A stretch of DNA of 64,000 bases, taken from NCBI GenBank assembly GCA_029255685.2, contig CM055319.2, forward strand, positions 36,218,530 through 36,282,529, written 5' to 3'. Position numbers and translations under genes: made by a program. This DNA comes from Silene conica (taxonomy: Eukaryota; Streptophyta; Magnoliopsida; Caryophyllales; Caryophyllaceae). Every line of letters starts with the position of its first letter. Position 1 is the first letter of the stretch. A model generated the notes under the pieces. That model was given only the letters and a program-made list of their open reading frames with translations, searched no databases and was not told the origin of the DNA. This document shows positions 36,193-48,106 of this stretch, piece by piece.

Positions 36193-38951
36193 TGACGATG
36201 TTGAAAATTAAACTACAATAATAGTGAAGGAATTAAAACAACATCATTTTAAAAACTCGTAATTAAATTTTAAAAAGTTTTATTTACTTAATGATCTCTT
36301 ACCCAATTAAGTAAACAATCCCGAGACCCAAATCCATATTAATCCGGGTACGGTGTAGCCGATTCAACCCTTATTGATATAATTTGGTGGATTAACCTCT
36401 TAATCGGTTCTACCTTAGAACTCTCGGTCGACAATTTTCTAAAAATTGCCTTTAGCCCGAACTTATTGCAACTACGGTTACGAATACTTTCGTTGAGATC
36501 GACCAAATTTCAAGGTGTAATCTTATTACCCCACTTACCCAACGTAACAATTTTAGTAAATCCTAGTATGGCCTTTCCTAGAAAAGAATATAATAAAAGT
36601 ACAAATTCGGAAACCAACTCCTTTGGTCCCTTGAACTTCACGAGGCACGCTTCCCAAGGTAAACACCGTCTTGGTCGGAACTCCTTTCCAAATGGCATCG
36701 TCTTCAAGGCTCACCGGAATTTACAAAAATTACAACATTTCTAGTCTACTTTATACATTATAAAATAGAAAACAATAAATAAAGTGATACGAGATCACAT
36801 TGATTACATCCGAATCGATAACCCCTTACATTACGGGAAATATCGATTAAAAACTAAGGCCATACTAAGTAAAATTACATAATCCAAAATTACGTAAATA
36901 AAATCATGACAATCATAATTAAAATATGCAATGCTTATGAATATGAACTAACATGCAAAACCTAAGCCAAATCGTCCTATTAAATATCATTTATATATAT
37001 AGTTATCGTATACCTCAGTTTTATGGAATTGCGTGCTTTAACTATTAAAAACGCTAAGCATTATGTGAATCGGAATTCACTCTTAAGTTAATCATCCCAA
37101 CTCATTTAGGTTTCAAAATTTAGTCTTACTCAAACTTTGAACATGACTTAACTTAATATTATAATATTGTTCGGTATTACTCGGTTTTACGGGAAAAATA
37201 ATATAAAATTCAAAAAGAGTCATAAAATTTCGAAAAATTCAAAATTCAAATTTTGAATATTCTAAACTTTCTTAAAATTTCAGAACTTTAAAAATATTAG
37301 TATTTACACGGTTTTATTATTTATTTTGTAAATATTGCGTAAAACGAGCATTTTGAGTCGGAAAATTAAATAATTAGCTCCATAAATGCAAATAAAATAC
37401 TAATAATATTTTTACACTTTCAAAAAAAAATTAAGAAACTGAATGTAACACCCCAAGAGTATGATATGAGTTTGTGTGGAGATTTGTCCCACATCGGTAG
37501 ATTGAGAGTCTTGTGATATGTTTATAATAGCTCCCACCCACCACTTAGTAACAAGGCCTTGTGCTTTTGGGCTTAAGTGAGGACAAATAATGGGCCCAAA
37601 GGCTTACCTCCCATCTAATTGGGGGTGTGTTACGACCGTGGTGGGTCGGGTTGTTACAAATGGTATCAGAGCGACCCTGCGACCGTGTGGTGAGCCTGTG
37701 GTCGGGAGTACCCGGGTCACACACCTAGCGGGGGAGGATTCTGGCCCTGGTTGTGGTCAAGTTTGAGGCACAACGAGGACGTTGTGTTCTTTAAGTGGGG
37801 GAGTTTGTAACACCCCAAGAGTATGATATGAGTTTGTGTGGAGATTTGTCCCACATCGGTAGATTGAGAGTCTTGTGATATGTTTATAATAGCTCCCACC
37901 CACCACTTAGTAACAAGGCCTTGTGCTTTTGGGCTTAAGTGAGGACAAATAATGGGCCCAAAGGCTTACCTCCCATCTAATTGGGGGTGTGTTACGACCG
38001 TGGTGGGTCGGGTTGTTACACTGAAATGGACAGAAAATTAAATAGTACACTGCCCAATAACCGAAATTTTTATTGCATGACTCTTATTATTCAATTTTTA
38101 AATATAACTTTTTAACAAATAAAAATTAAATAAAACAGAAACTTTTGGCTCCCAAGAAAAATATGGTGATGAACATATCAAATATGACTATTATGGGTTA
38201 AATTTTTTGGCCATTTTAACAACTTTTGCTATTTTTAACGATTTACGTCATATATCGTACAATTTTAACCGTTCAAATTATTTCTGAAGCATAAAATTAA
38301 ATAAAAATCTAGAAATTTTTATACATGCTGGAAATAATATATATGACATCGTGTGAAATATTTATGGCCAAATTCCAACTTAAGCTATTAAAGTCGAAAT
38401 AATGTCACTTTTATCCGAGGTTTACATTAAAAATCAATAAACATGCATTATATGAGATAAATTTCTGGAAACTTTAGTATCTATTTTAAATATCGCAAGT
38501 GACATGCTAAAAAAAAATTATAATCAAATTCGAAATATAACTATACAAACCCATTTTTATTCATTTTATGGCATTTTAACATTTAAAATTCATAAACCAT
38601 GTATTTTAACTCCATAATTTACGAAAATTCATATTCATATTATAGGAAATACATGTGAAACCATACTAAAAAATCTCGGCCAGAAGTTGATTTTAACTAT
38701 TTTTCCCAAAAATTAACATTTTTAACCATTAAAAATAATAAAAACCGAAAATAAAATACCTATGAACAATATATATGCAAAATATATTCAAAATATCCTA
38801 AACTACATTTAAAATCAGTAGGTATTTCATGCATAATAATTTCGGCATATCATATACGAACTAAAATTTCAATTTTATTTTTGTTATCTTAATAACTTCG
38901 GAAAAATGTAAACGAAAAGCATGCAAACAACCGATTTGCTCTGATACCAAT
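36193..38951 (-). repeat. E1 5' untranslated region and primer site, holding a TRIM
   Basis: AT-rich non-coding leader matching E2 28155-30612 on the opposite strand. The primer site gctctgataccaat (38938-38951) is the complement of attggtatcagagc and touches the LTR end. A TRIM element sits at 37444-38020. Confidence 0.8.
37444..38020 (+). mobile_element. TRIM element 1
   Basis: A miniature LTR retrotransposon of 577 bases. Two 215-base LTRs (37444-37658, 37806-38020), identical by eye, run from tgtaacaccccaag to cgggttgttaca. They enclose 147 bases with a primer site atggtatcagagc (37660-37672) and a purine-rich tract aagtgggggagtt (37793-37805). The target duplication is CTGAA (37439-37443, 38021-38025). 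No coding capacity; mobilised by enzymes of other elements. Very young. Confidence 0.93.
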
Positions 38952-39807
38952 TGTTAGGTTTAAATATCTCATAACCTAATAATTTAGTCATACTAATGAA
39001 GTTGATAATTAACATTTTAATTATAATAACTTAAGATCTTATGCATGCTAATACTTATGCGGAAAAATGTAAGAATCGGATGCGTACAACTCGACGAAAC
39101 CGGAGCAAGGATGATCCACCTTAGTATTCAACTAGAACACCTCCTCCAAGATGCACCCAAGACACCCTTAATCAACCGAGACTTGAACAAGCTAGGGCAA
39201 GGACGGTTTTCCTTAAACAAATTCTAATCTTTAATTAGAATTGTAAAACTAATAATACTAATATTATTATCTTAGAAAATATTATCTTATATTATGTAAG
39301 AGGTATTCTTTTGTGTTTTCTCACTAGAAAATCTCGGCCAAGAATTGCTAGAATGAAGGTGTGAATTGATTATATATTACCCACACTTTTTACTTAAGTA
39401 AATTCATTAACTTAAGTGGGTATGGGGAAGAGGTGAGCCGGCAAGGGTATAGGGAAGGGGAAAAGAAGGAGCCCTTTTGTGTTATCAATAACATAAGCAT
39501 GCAACCCTACCATTAGGTGTTAATGCTAGGTTATCATTGTGTCCTTAACATTTAAAACACAATTAAACATCCTTAATCTATTCCCATGAAACCGGCACCT
39601 CTTCTTAAAATGGATCCCATTTTATAATTTGTTATTTTGTCAATTGTACATATGTGACATCTAAAGTGTCACATTAAAATAAGCAATTGATTTTAATTTA
39701 AAATGCATATTTATCAAATAAATATCATTTGTAAATTAAATAAATCATATTAAACAATTTGACAAGTAATTCGAAATTACTGTAGTATAAAAATGGTTAT
39801 TATCGAT
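38952..39807 (-). repeat. E1 5' LTR, partial
   Basis: It begins tgttaggtttaaatatctc and follows the full E1 LTR (6344 onward) closely until ggttattatc near 39807. From there the sequence changes to a Tekay-like LTR end. About 400 bases of this LTR are absent. Confidence 0.85.
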
Positions 39808-40062
39808 GACATACACTTTATCGTTTAGCTAGACCTAGACTTTTGTTATACATTGAGTGCCTGTAGGGATATGCTATCCCGGGCTGCATTTGGTACTTGT
39901 GGTTTTGTACTTAGACTTATATACTTATCTATCGTTATTTATTTCCGCATGTTAGTTTTGTTAATTCACCTCGTACTTAGTTAAGCATGTTAAAGTTTAA
40001 ATTCCGCGTAAATTTTGGTATGTTTGTATGTTTGATTTTCCACTGCGACGAGGAGTTTTACA
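39808..40062 (+). repeat. Tekay-like LTR right end (probable continuation of E6 second LTR)
   Basis: Matches the last 250 bases of the E3 LTR (tatcgtttagctgg region, gcctgtagggat hairpin, gcgaggggttttaca end) with clear divergence, and ends gaggagttttaca. It is followed by a primer site. Position and orientation fit the missing end of the LTR that starts at 4350. Confidence 0.7.
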
Positions 40063-40235
40063 GTTGGTATCAGTGCGTTATCGCTCCCGATGCACTCATG
40101 TGACCCCCAAACTTAACTTGACCAATAATCCAAATAATGAATGAGCGATTGGAGTAGACTTAGGGACAAGTGGTAGACTGCTTGTGGTTGTTAATTGTTA
40201 AGTTAACTCCGTTTTCTCTTTTGAAGGATGGTGAG
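40063..40235 (+). repeat. E6-type primer site, leader and gag start
   Basis: gttggtatcagtgcg (40063-40077) occupies the primer position. The leader that follows matches E3 11680-11830, for example tgacccccaaacttaacttg. It reaches an ATG at 40228 in the same context as E3 gag. E4 begins eight bases later. So a further E6 internal region once followed this LTR, which means E6 too had LTR-internal-LTR-internal form. Confidence 0.65.
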
Positions 40236-41511
40236 TGATGCCCGTCGTTTTAGGCACCAAAAATAAACCTAATGCACAACTAACATACGCGATCGGTAAA
40301 TTGGGTCAGTCTCCACATGGAAGCGAACTTGTCAACTATCGGTTTTTACCTATTGGTCACAATAGGGGGTTTGAAAATAATAAACTAAACTACGAGATAT
40401 GAGATATGCAAAGGGAATAAAATTACGAAAACAAGCACGAGATGATTTCAATTAAATCAAGGATAAATGGAATATGTTGGGAACTCGAGTCGTTGTGTCT
40501 TATCCATTATCGGTATAATTGAGGTAGGTCAGTTTATTGGTAAGAAAGGCTGGGTCATTACGGTCATGTCTCAAACCCGATTATTCCTTCCGGTCATAAG
40601 TCCCCGTAAGGTCGTTTTTGCTTGACTTCCGCCCTCACAAAAACTAATTAAAATAGTTAAGTAAGTCTTACCCTTACTACCTTCCGGTCTAGGTCGGGAA
40701 TTAACTAGATGTAAGGTCTCATGCGTGCACTCACTAAACCGAACATGAATTAAGTTACTTAAAGATTACTCCTACCATAAACTGTCCTTCCCGACTACCA
40801 CCTATAATGCATTCGACACAAGTTCCCTCATCTCGGCATATTAAACGGTTTAGCTATTTATAACGGTATTAGCAATGACTATGACTACTAAACTTGAACT
40901 AGCATGTGACATGGTGATACGGGACATAAATAGCGAAGATGACGAGAAACAGTGAACAATAAGGAACGAATTACGATTTTGAGAACGGGAACAAAACGCG
41001 GGGCAAGCAAAAGCAACCGAAATAACTAAGGATTCTAAACAGGGTTCTTATACGACTAAACTAGACATAATCCGAGATGGTAAAGGGAAGGGAAAATAGA
41101 AGCAGATAACGATGAGCAAGGGTGAAAACGAACGAGAAATAGGCGATGGAACGGAGTATACAAAAACAGAGTACGTGCATACAATCCGACGTAAACGAAA
41201 ACGAAAACAACGAAAACAGGAGATAAGGATTAAGGATGCTAATAAAACTAAAGAAAAGAGATAAGGAAAGAGAATTACGATTAGAATCCGGCTTTAGAAC
41301 GAGTAGCACAATCCTTGAGAATGAAGAAGATGATAAACTAAATAATTGTGACTGCTACAAAAGTTTCGGATGAAAGAGTAACTAAAACTAGAAAAAATAA
41401 AGATAGGTAATTGTCAGATAAAAGATAACCTAATGAACTCAATGAGAGTTCTTAAATAGAGAAAACGAAAATTTTTGTAATAAGTCTGAGAAAACGAAGA
41501 GCCAGCAGAAA

Positions 41512-41705
41512 GCTCTCGATCGAAAGAAATTGCCTCTCGATCGAGCAAAACTGGTCGATCGAGGAGATATGGGTTCTCGATTGACTATTCCTTCTTCAAA
41601 ACCTCTCGATTGATTATAAGAGCTATCGATCGAGCAAATAAAACATAGAAACCTCTCGATCGAGCACATGATAACTCGATCGAGGACTTCTCTTCCTCGA
41701 CTAGG
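41512..41705 (-). repeat. TCGATCGA palindrome cluster in the E4 LTR
   Basis: About eight copies or near copies of ctcgatcgag within 200 bases (for example near 41515, 41538, 41554, 41628, 41656, 41676), spaced 15-40 bases apart in otherwise unrelated sequence. A second cluster lies in the E4 internal region at about 42720-42890. Confidence 0.75.
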
Positions 41706-42616
41706 TCCTCGACAGGCTAGAATGGTAGATTTCCTTAACTTTCTCCTTGAGCGGTTGATTATACACCTCACGCTTCTTGATGAATGCTCAACCAGCCTCG
41801 TTTCTTCCATCGTCTACTAAAATGCAACACTTGAGGTAGATAAAGCTCGGTTTCCGCTACACTATGGTCTATATCTTCAAAACAGCAATACAAACACAAA
41901 GTAGCATATACGGGGCATAAAGTGATAAAAAATCACCTAATTACATGAAAATGTGTGCCAAAATAAGACTAAAAAGTCTATACAAAACGCACACATCAAA
42001 CTTCTCCAAACTGAACCTTTGCCTGTCCTCAAGCAAACTAAATGCAAACTAAAAGTAAACTATGGACCTAATGGATGGAGTAAGACTCAAAGCTACTAAA
42101 TAGTCAATGCCAAATGCTCAATATGCACAAAATCAACCAATGCCAATATCAGAAATGAGCGAACGAATTTGTACACACCATGCAAAACATGTTAGACTTT
42201 CGACCTCGCTAGACTCATATAGTTTCGGACTCTCCCGGAATTTATCTTCTCTCAATCAAGCAAATGGTAAATTATATGTGAAGAGAAGAAGAAGAAAGTA
42301 TAGACTCTCGCCTAAACTACGACCAACAAATCATGCTTGCTAGACTAGTATGAATAAAGATTTCAAGCACCGTACACACGCACAACCACCGTCAATATCC
42401 ATTACACGCCGAACTATTGCAAATTTGGGAAAGTGAGGCTAAGTGGGATGAAAGGGGCAAAAACAAGTATGGAAAAGTGACGTCAAAGCCGAGCTAGAAC
42501 CTACAAACCAAATGAATACGCATCCCAAACTTCCGACTAGACATTAAGCATATTGCCTTTAAAATGGCAACCACATCACAACCCAAATTATATTCCAACT
42601 GTCAACCGATGTTTTC

Positions 42617-42675
42617 ATTTTTTTCATTCTTTTCTTCACTTTTTTTTCTTTTTTTTTCCTTTTTTTTTTGGAATT
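42617..42675 (+). repeat. T-rich low-complexity tract
   Basis: Nearly pure T with scattered C within E4's 3' internal region. The A-rich strand is the element's sense strand. Confidence 0.85.
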
Positions 42676-42719
42676 GTCTCTTGAATTTTTTTTCTGTGGT
42701 TGATAAACAGTGGCTGATT

Positions 42720-42890
42720 CCTCTCGATTGGCCAAAAATGGTGGTTGATCGAGAACTTTGCTTCCCCATTTTCCTCAATCGAGCAAAAGGAGCTCTCGAT
42801 CGGGAACAAAGTTTCCAAAAGCCTTTCGATCGAGCACATCATTACTAGAAAACTTCTCGATCGAGCTTCAAAAGCTCTCGATCGAGCAAA
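42720..42890 (-). repeat. TCGATCGA palindrome cluster in E4 internal region
   Basis: Copies of ctcgatcg or tcgatcga near 42723, 42745, 42797, 42826, 42858 and 42873, matching the cluster in the E4 LTR. Confidence 0.7.
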
Positions 42891-42995
42891 ACTCAGCAGA
42901 ACATTCCCAATTCCCTTTATACGCACTCCAATAATAACGAAAACAGGCCAAAACTGTTATAAACAGGTAAATTCCTTCACTACTTCCTAGCTCAG

Positions 42996-44475
42996 TGATG
43001 CGTGTCTATTTTATGATGTTTTTCATCTATTTTTACACGCATTTGGTCGCTCATTTACTATGTTTTAGCCTTTATTTCCCAACAATCGTGTACTTTCGTA
43101 TTTTTATGCACTTTTGCAGATTTATGCGGGAAAGGGACGATTTAGCACCAAATTCATGTCCTCAAGTCTTTTGCATAATTAAGGAACAATGGAAAGTCGA
43201 CTGGAGTCTTTATTTAAGTGCCAAAAGTCAAAGCGAGAAGAAAACCGAAGATTTTCTATGCGGAAGCGGTCGACCGACCAACCAAACGGGTCGGCCGACC
43301 AGGCCTAATGACTATAAACTCCAAATCTTGAAGAAAAGCCCAAGAATTCAATTAAGCCCGTAAAAGAGGTCGACCGACCCACCAAAGTGGTCGACCGACC
43401 TCAGCGAAGCCCAAGAACAGTTTTCGGAAGTAAATTAGAAGTAGGAGTCTTTAGGAAACTCTGAAGCTTTTGCCCTATATAAGATAATCTTGTAATTAGG
43501 GTTTATCATCCAGTTTTATTTAGAAGAAGTTAGAATCTAGTTTTATTCCAGTTTTAGTTTGGTTCTTTCAATAATTCCCAAGCATTCAATAAAGTTTGTT
43601 CCTTTCTGCCCTAATTCCGACTTTGGTAATTACTCTTTTAATCTAGCTTTATTATTGTTCTTATTATTATTACATTCGTTTAAGTCAGAATCTCAAGCTT
43701 TGTTAATTCTTGCATGTTTAGATTATTTACTATGTTTACCATGTTTATTCCCGTTTTCATAATCGTCTTAATAACCATGAGTATCTAAATTTCATATGTT
43801 AGGATGTAGGGGATAAATATGCGTAGGTAGTAGAAATTCCGAGACCGACTTGTAGCAGAGCCGCGGTCGGCCGACTCAAATAGTGGGTCGGTCGACCGAG
43901 GCTGTGGTCGGCCGACTGGAATAGCTGGTCGGTCGACCACTCGCGCATGAATCCTGTTTCGTCTTTTCTTGTTGACCTACCCAAGATTGAGAGATACGGG
44001 AAGGGCATTGGTTTACACCTTAAGACGGCTAGGTTACTTAAGACTGAAAGGTATGTGACCTAGGATTTAGGAATCACCCTTATTGTTGACACCCAATAAT
44101 TGTGAGACCTAAGAACTAATAGCATAGGCCGAAAGGAGCTATTAGGTACCATAGACCGAAAGGATATGTTACACCCCTTACGCGACTGCAATACATGTTG
44201 ACCTTAGGATTTATATTACCTTAGCTGTTTATTACCCAAACATCCTAGCATCCCTTTTATTATATTTTTATTCTCATCTTTTATTTCTTGTTTATTTAAA
44301 TCTTTGCTTAGACTTAGTAATCAACAATCAAACCCCCAAATTTGTTACCTTTAAACATTGACACCAAACAATAAACATTCCCCACCTCTCTGTGGTTCGA
44401 CCCTGACTTTCACTATCTATAGTTTAAGTTTAGGAATTCTAAATTTATCTTTGGTACCCTCAACGACGGGCATCA
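42996..44475 (+). repeat. E5 LTR 1
   Basis: tgatgcgtgtct to cgacgggcatca. TATA-like word tatataag at 43476-43483. Palindrome pairs of the form ggtcgaccgacc / ggtcggccgacc lie at 43268-43300, 43368-43400 and 43864-43939. The first two are upstream of the TATA-like word and the third downstream. Confidence 0.92.
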
Positions 44476-44855
44476 AATTTTGGCGCCGTTTCCGGGGAGG
44501 TGACGCCAGTGTTTATTGTTTTTTTTTGTTTCTCTTTGTTTAAGGAACTTTTTGTTCCTTAAACCTTCTCACCATTTTCTTGTAGTTTCCATCTTATGCG
44601 CAGGTCAGTTCAAGGAGAACTCCTACCACTTGACCACGAGCTTGAGAGGACTCTTAGAGAAAGGAGAAAGCAACTTCTAGCAAATCAGGAAGGAGGATCA
44701 CCATCATCCTTATTTCAAGAAGACCTTTTCGAACAACCATCATCACCAACTTCACCGAAAACACCACCTTCACAACCAAATTCACCCAACAATCCACTTT
44801 CACCAAGAACACCACCTTTTACCTACTTTCCAGTTTTCCTAAGGAAGAAGAAAAT
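44476..44855 (+). other. E5 primer site and leader
   Basis: tggcgccgtttccgggg (44481-44497) is complementary to a tRNA-Asp-type 3' end, as in Athila elements. The Pro/Ser-rich coding-like stretch that follows also occurs in the second internal start at 51016-51280. Confidence 0.8.
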
Positions 44856-47399
44856 ATGGCAGAAGAAGCTACTATTGCCAGTCACTCTATGCCTCAGGCA
44901 AAGGACCTATACAAAGGGTTCACTTTACCTGCAGGTACTGGGAAGCCATTCGAGGCCAAGCCTGCCTATACTACTATGGTAGAAATAAACCAATTTGGAG
45001 GCTCGGCCAATGAGGATGCTGCAAAGCATATTGAAATCTTCACAGATTACATATGCTCTATTGCACCCCCAGAAGGAGTGACGCAGGACCAGATTAAGCA
45101 GACCATGTTTATTTTCTCTCTTAGGGACGCTGCGAGGGAGTGGTACAGAGATTTGGACCGCACTGCTGCGGGAGTCAACGATTGGAACACCCTAGCCTTA
45201 GCATTCTACAGGAAATACTATTCTGCATCAAAGACCAATGCTCTAAGGGCGCAGATTACAAATTTCAAACAAGGCCCCAATGAGGACTTTAGTGAGGCGT
45301 GGGACAGGTTCAAGAGACTTGTTCGATCCATACCACATCACGGATTCGAACAATGGTTTCTTTGTAACCAGTTCTACAATGGCCTCTATGATGACAACAG
45401 GGCTTATCTAGATGCTGCAGCTAATGGGAGGTTCCAAGATAATTCAGGAGAGACTAAGGGTCTCAAATTGATAGAAAATGTTGCTGTACACCGTGCTGAG
45501 CACGGAACTTCCAGAGGCAATCAAAGGAAATTTGAGTATAACCTAGCAGCTATTGAGGCCTTGACGGCCAAACTGGAAAAACTAGAGGCTGGAGGGAAAT
45601 TCGATCTAGTAAGTGGAAGCAAGGGCGGTATTTATCAGGTGAACGTCGTTCAAGACGGACCCTTCGCTTATGAGAGGTGCGGTGGAGAAGGGCACGTGTC
45701 AAAATTCTGTACTTCATCTAATGAAACATGTGCCACTTTTCAACACTATCGTGGGAACAATTTCTATGACCCAAATAATAATAATGTCCATCCCAACCTG
45801 AGATGGACAAGCCAGAATGTTCTAAACCCACAACATATGCAACCTCAGCAAAATTCCACATATATCCCCCCACATAAGCAAGGTTTCCAAAATCCACCCT
45901 TCAACCCTCAACTACCTTCAAATCCACCACCCAACACAGACACTCTTATCCAAAATCTTATTGGGTTGGTTCAGAAGGAGTCTCAGGCTAGAGAGGCAGG
46001 GATGAAGATGTTAGAATCTCAGATTGCTCAAATCGCGGGCAAGAATGATACTAGGGCTCCGGGTCAACTTCCGACCAAGACGGACCAGAAAAAAGAGACT
46101 CTAAACATCATATCCCTACGAAGTGGAGCTAAAGTGGGGATCGAAAGAGAAAAACAGCCGAGTAGCAGCGAGGAAGGTCGACCGACCGAAGATCTAGGTC
46201 GACCGACCACCGAGGCAGAACCGGAGGCTCATTTTCGTCCCGAATTACCGAATAACTTGAGAGATTTTCTTTTTCGGGGTGATAAGACCCCTAGGTTTCT
46301 GAAGAGGGCTGCAAATAATGAGTCTTCAGCCGCTCCTTTCCCAGAAAGACTTATACCTTCCAAGGATCAGGTATCTTTTGACAAATTTAAGGATGTGATT
46401 CGTTCATTAAATGTTCAGGTCCCGTTTTTAGAATTAGTTCAACAAGTTCCTTCCTATCTTAAATTTATGAGACACCTTTTGTCAAGAAAGAGGTCTCTAG
46501 AAAAGGTTGAGTCGGTGGCCCTCACTGAAGAGTCATCTAGCTTTTTAACACATGTCATTGCTCCTCACAAATTAGAGGACCCTGGTAGTTTTTCTGTCCC
46601 CTGCAATATAGGAACCTTCCCAGTTAAGAAGGCTTTATGCGACTTAGGTGCCAGTATAAGTGTCATGCCCCTAAGCGTTGCCTTAAAATTAGGAATGACC
46701 GAATTCGCAGTAACCAGTATGACAGTCCAGATGGCAGATCGTACATCTATGGAACCTATAGGGGTGTTGGAAAACATCCCTGTGCGTATTGACAGGTTTT
46801 TCTTCCCAGTTGACTTCGTAGTTTTGGACATCCCAGAGGATGCCCATATACCTATTATACTAGGAAGACCTTTCCTCCACACCGCAGGTGCCATTATAGA
46901 TGTAGGCACAGGGACTTTGACCTTCAAAGTAGGAAAGCATTCTATTATATATGGCCTATCTTATAGGAAGAAGGATGCTATGACCCCCATCACTTGTAAT
47001 GCTATCACTTCTGAAAAGAAGTATGGGGTCATCACTACTTCTCCTACTTTATTGCCTATTCCTACATCTGTTTTTACACCTCCGCCCCAGATTGGGAGCA
47101 ATATGGAGGACACTTCTATTGTGACTAGTGCAGGAATTGGTTTGGGGAAACCCAAATTGAAGGAGGTCATAGTCCAGAGAGGAGGAATGGGATGCTTAAG
47201 CTATAAAGAAGATGAGGACCCTGATGTCGCAGATCGGGAAGAAAAGAAAAAGAGGAGGCAGGCTCAAGAGGAGAGACCGTCGCATATGCTTTGCGACGGC
47301 GGAAAGAAGATGTGTTTTGCTACTCAAGCAAACACTGTGGAGACTACGGCATGTCGCCAAAAGCCGTGGTCGGATATTTTCCGCATCTTTAGCGGATAG
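44856..47399 (+). pseudogene. E5 gag-protease region (Athila-like)
   Basis: An 847-codon stretch coding gag and a retroviral-type aspartic protease. The gag core spans about residues 40-200, with FSLRDAAREWYRDLD and DFSEAWDRFKRLVRSIPHHG. A knuckle-like CGGEGHVSKFC lies near 275, followed by an Asn/Gln/Pro-rich linker. Protease motifs are LCDLGASISVMP near 594 and IILGRPFL near 667; the tail is charged. No polymerase domain follows within the element. Two ggtcgaccgacc motifs lie inside the coding sequence (46176-46187, 46197-46208), read as Gly-Arg-Pro-Thr. The element counts as broken (about one break). Family role: particle protein and its maturation. Confidence 0.85.
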
Positions 47400-48065
47400 T
47401 TGTTTTAAGTTTCAGTTTTAAAGACAATTTACTTTTTGTTGTGTGAGACTTTTTAATTTGGTTTGCTCGTAGTTTTAGAACTTTTTCCTTTATGCTTGCG
47501 TAGTTAAGACTTTAAGACTTGTTTCTGGAATCTCGCGCATTTGTTGGGCGCATATACTTTTCTTGCTTTTTCAAGTTTTACGAAGAAACGGAGACCGCTG
47601 GGACACAGAGGGTCGACCGACCAGATACATCAGTCGGTCGACCCAGTCGCTGTATTGCCAAGATTCCTGTACTCTGCAGGAAGGTCGGTAGACCTACTAT
47701 ATAGGTCGGTCGACCTGCCTGTCCGTCGCAGTCAGTTCGTTTCTTCCTCGGAGTTCGTGCAACCGTCTTTGGTACTTTAGTGGCACCGCTGGCCACCAAA
47801 ACCTCACAGCTTACGCTGGTTTGGGGAGGTTTTTCTCATGCGCCTATTAATCCAGTGAGTTCTTTCCAGTTTTTCCTTAGTTTTTACTCTCTTCGCATCT
47901 TTCTTTTAATTTTACGAAATCTTTACTTAGGCTAATGCACAATGGGGACATTGTGCGGGTTGGTTTGGGGAATGATTTCGTGTCACATGCATTGCATTTT
48001 GTCACACGTTTATTGCATTTCTGTCTTGCATTGTTCTTTTCTTTATTTTCCTTGCATATACAAAG

Positions 48066-48106
48066 AAAAATACAAAAAAAAAAAAAATTCAAAAAAAAAA
48101 AAAAAA
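48066..48106 (+). repeat. A-run low-complexity tract
   Basis: Two poly-A stretches broken by attc within E5's non-coding region. Confidence 0.9.

Larger units (their letters stand above)
6344..39807 (-). mobile_element. E1: gag-only copia-like element, minus strand (outer host of the nest)
   Basis: A non-autonomous Ty1/copia-type element resembling the TR-GAG class. Its 3' LTR is at 6344-7614, and its internal sequence is 7615-8656 plus 35278-38951. Gag is at 35410-36192, the primer site is next to 38951, and the 5' LTR is partial at 38952-39807. It is interrupted by E2 (8657-35272, with ATCAT on both sides) and by a TRIM (37444-38020, with CTGAA on both sides). No polymerase, integrase or protease sequence is seen between gag and the polypurine tract. 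E2 belongs to the same family and has the same layout. Broken fossil: two insertions and a shortened 5' LTR. Confidence 0.85.
40236..42995 (-). mobile_element. E4: Athila-like element piece, minus strand
   Basis: LTR 40236-41998 (1763 bases), with tgatgcccgtcg at the plus-strand left and cgcacacatca at the right. Then come a polypurine tract read on the opposite strand (aacttctccaaactgaacc) and about 980 bases of 3' internal sequence up to the E5 insertion at 42995/42996. The LTR ends and polypurine context mirror E5 (cgacgggcatca end, tgatgcgtg start), so it is a related family. No coding region in the remaining part. Fossil, incomplete. Confidence 0.8.

Noticed and set aside
37444-38020. 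Cassandra-type TRIM with a 5S rRNA promoter
   Set aside because: No 5S-like internal promoter or 5S sequence could be recognised in the 215-base LTR.
41439-41810. Minus-strand frame of 123 codons in E4
   Set aside because: Arg/Ser-rich content comes from the TCGATCGA motif repeats in an LTR; no domain.
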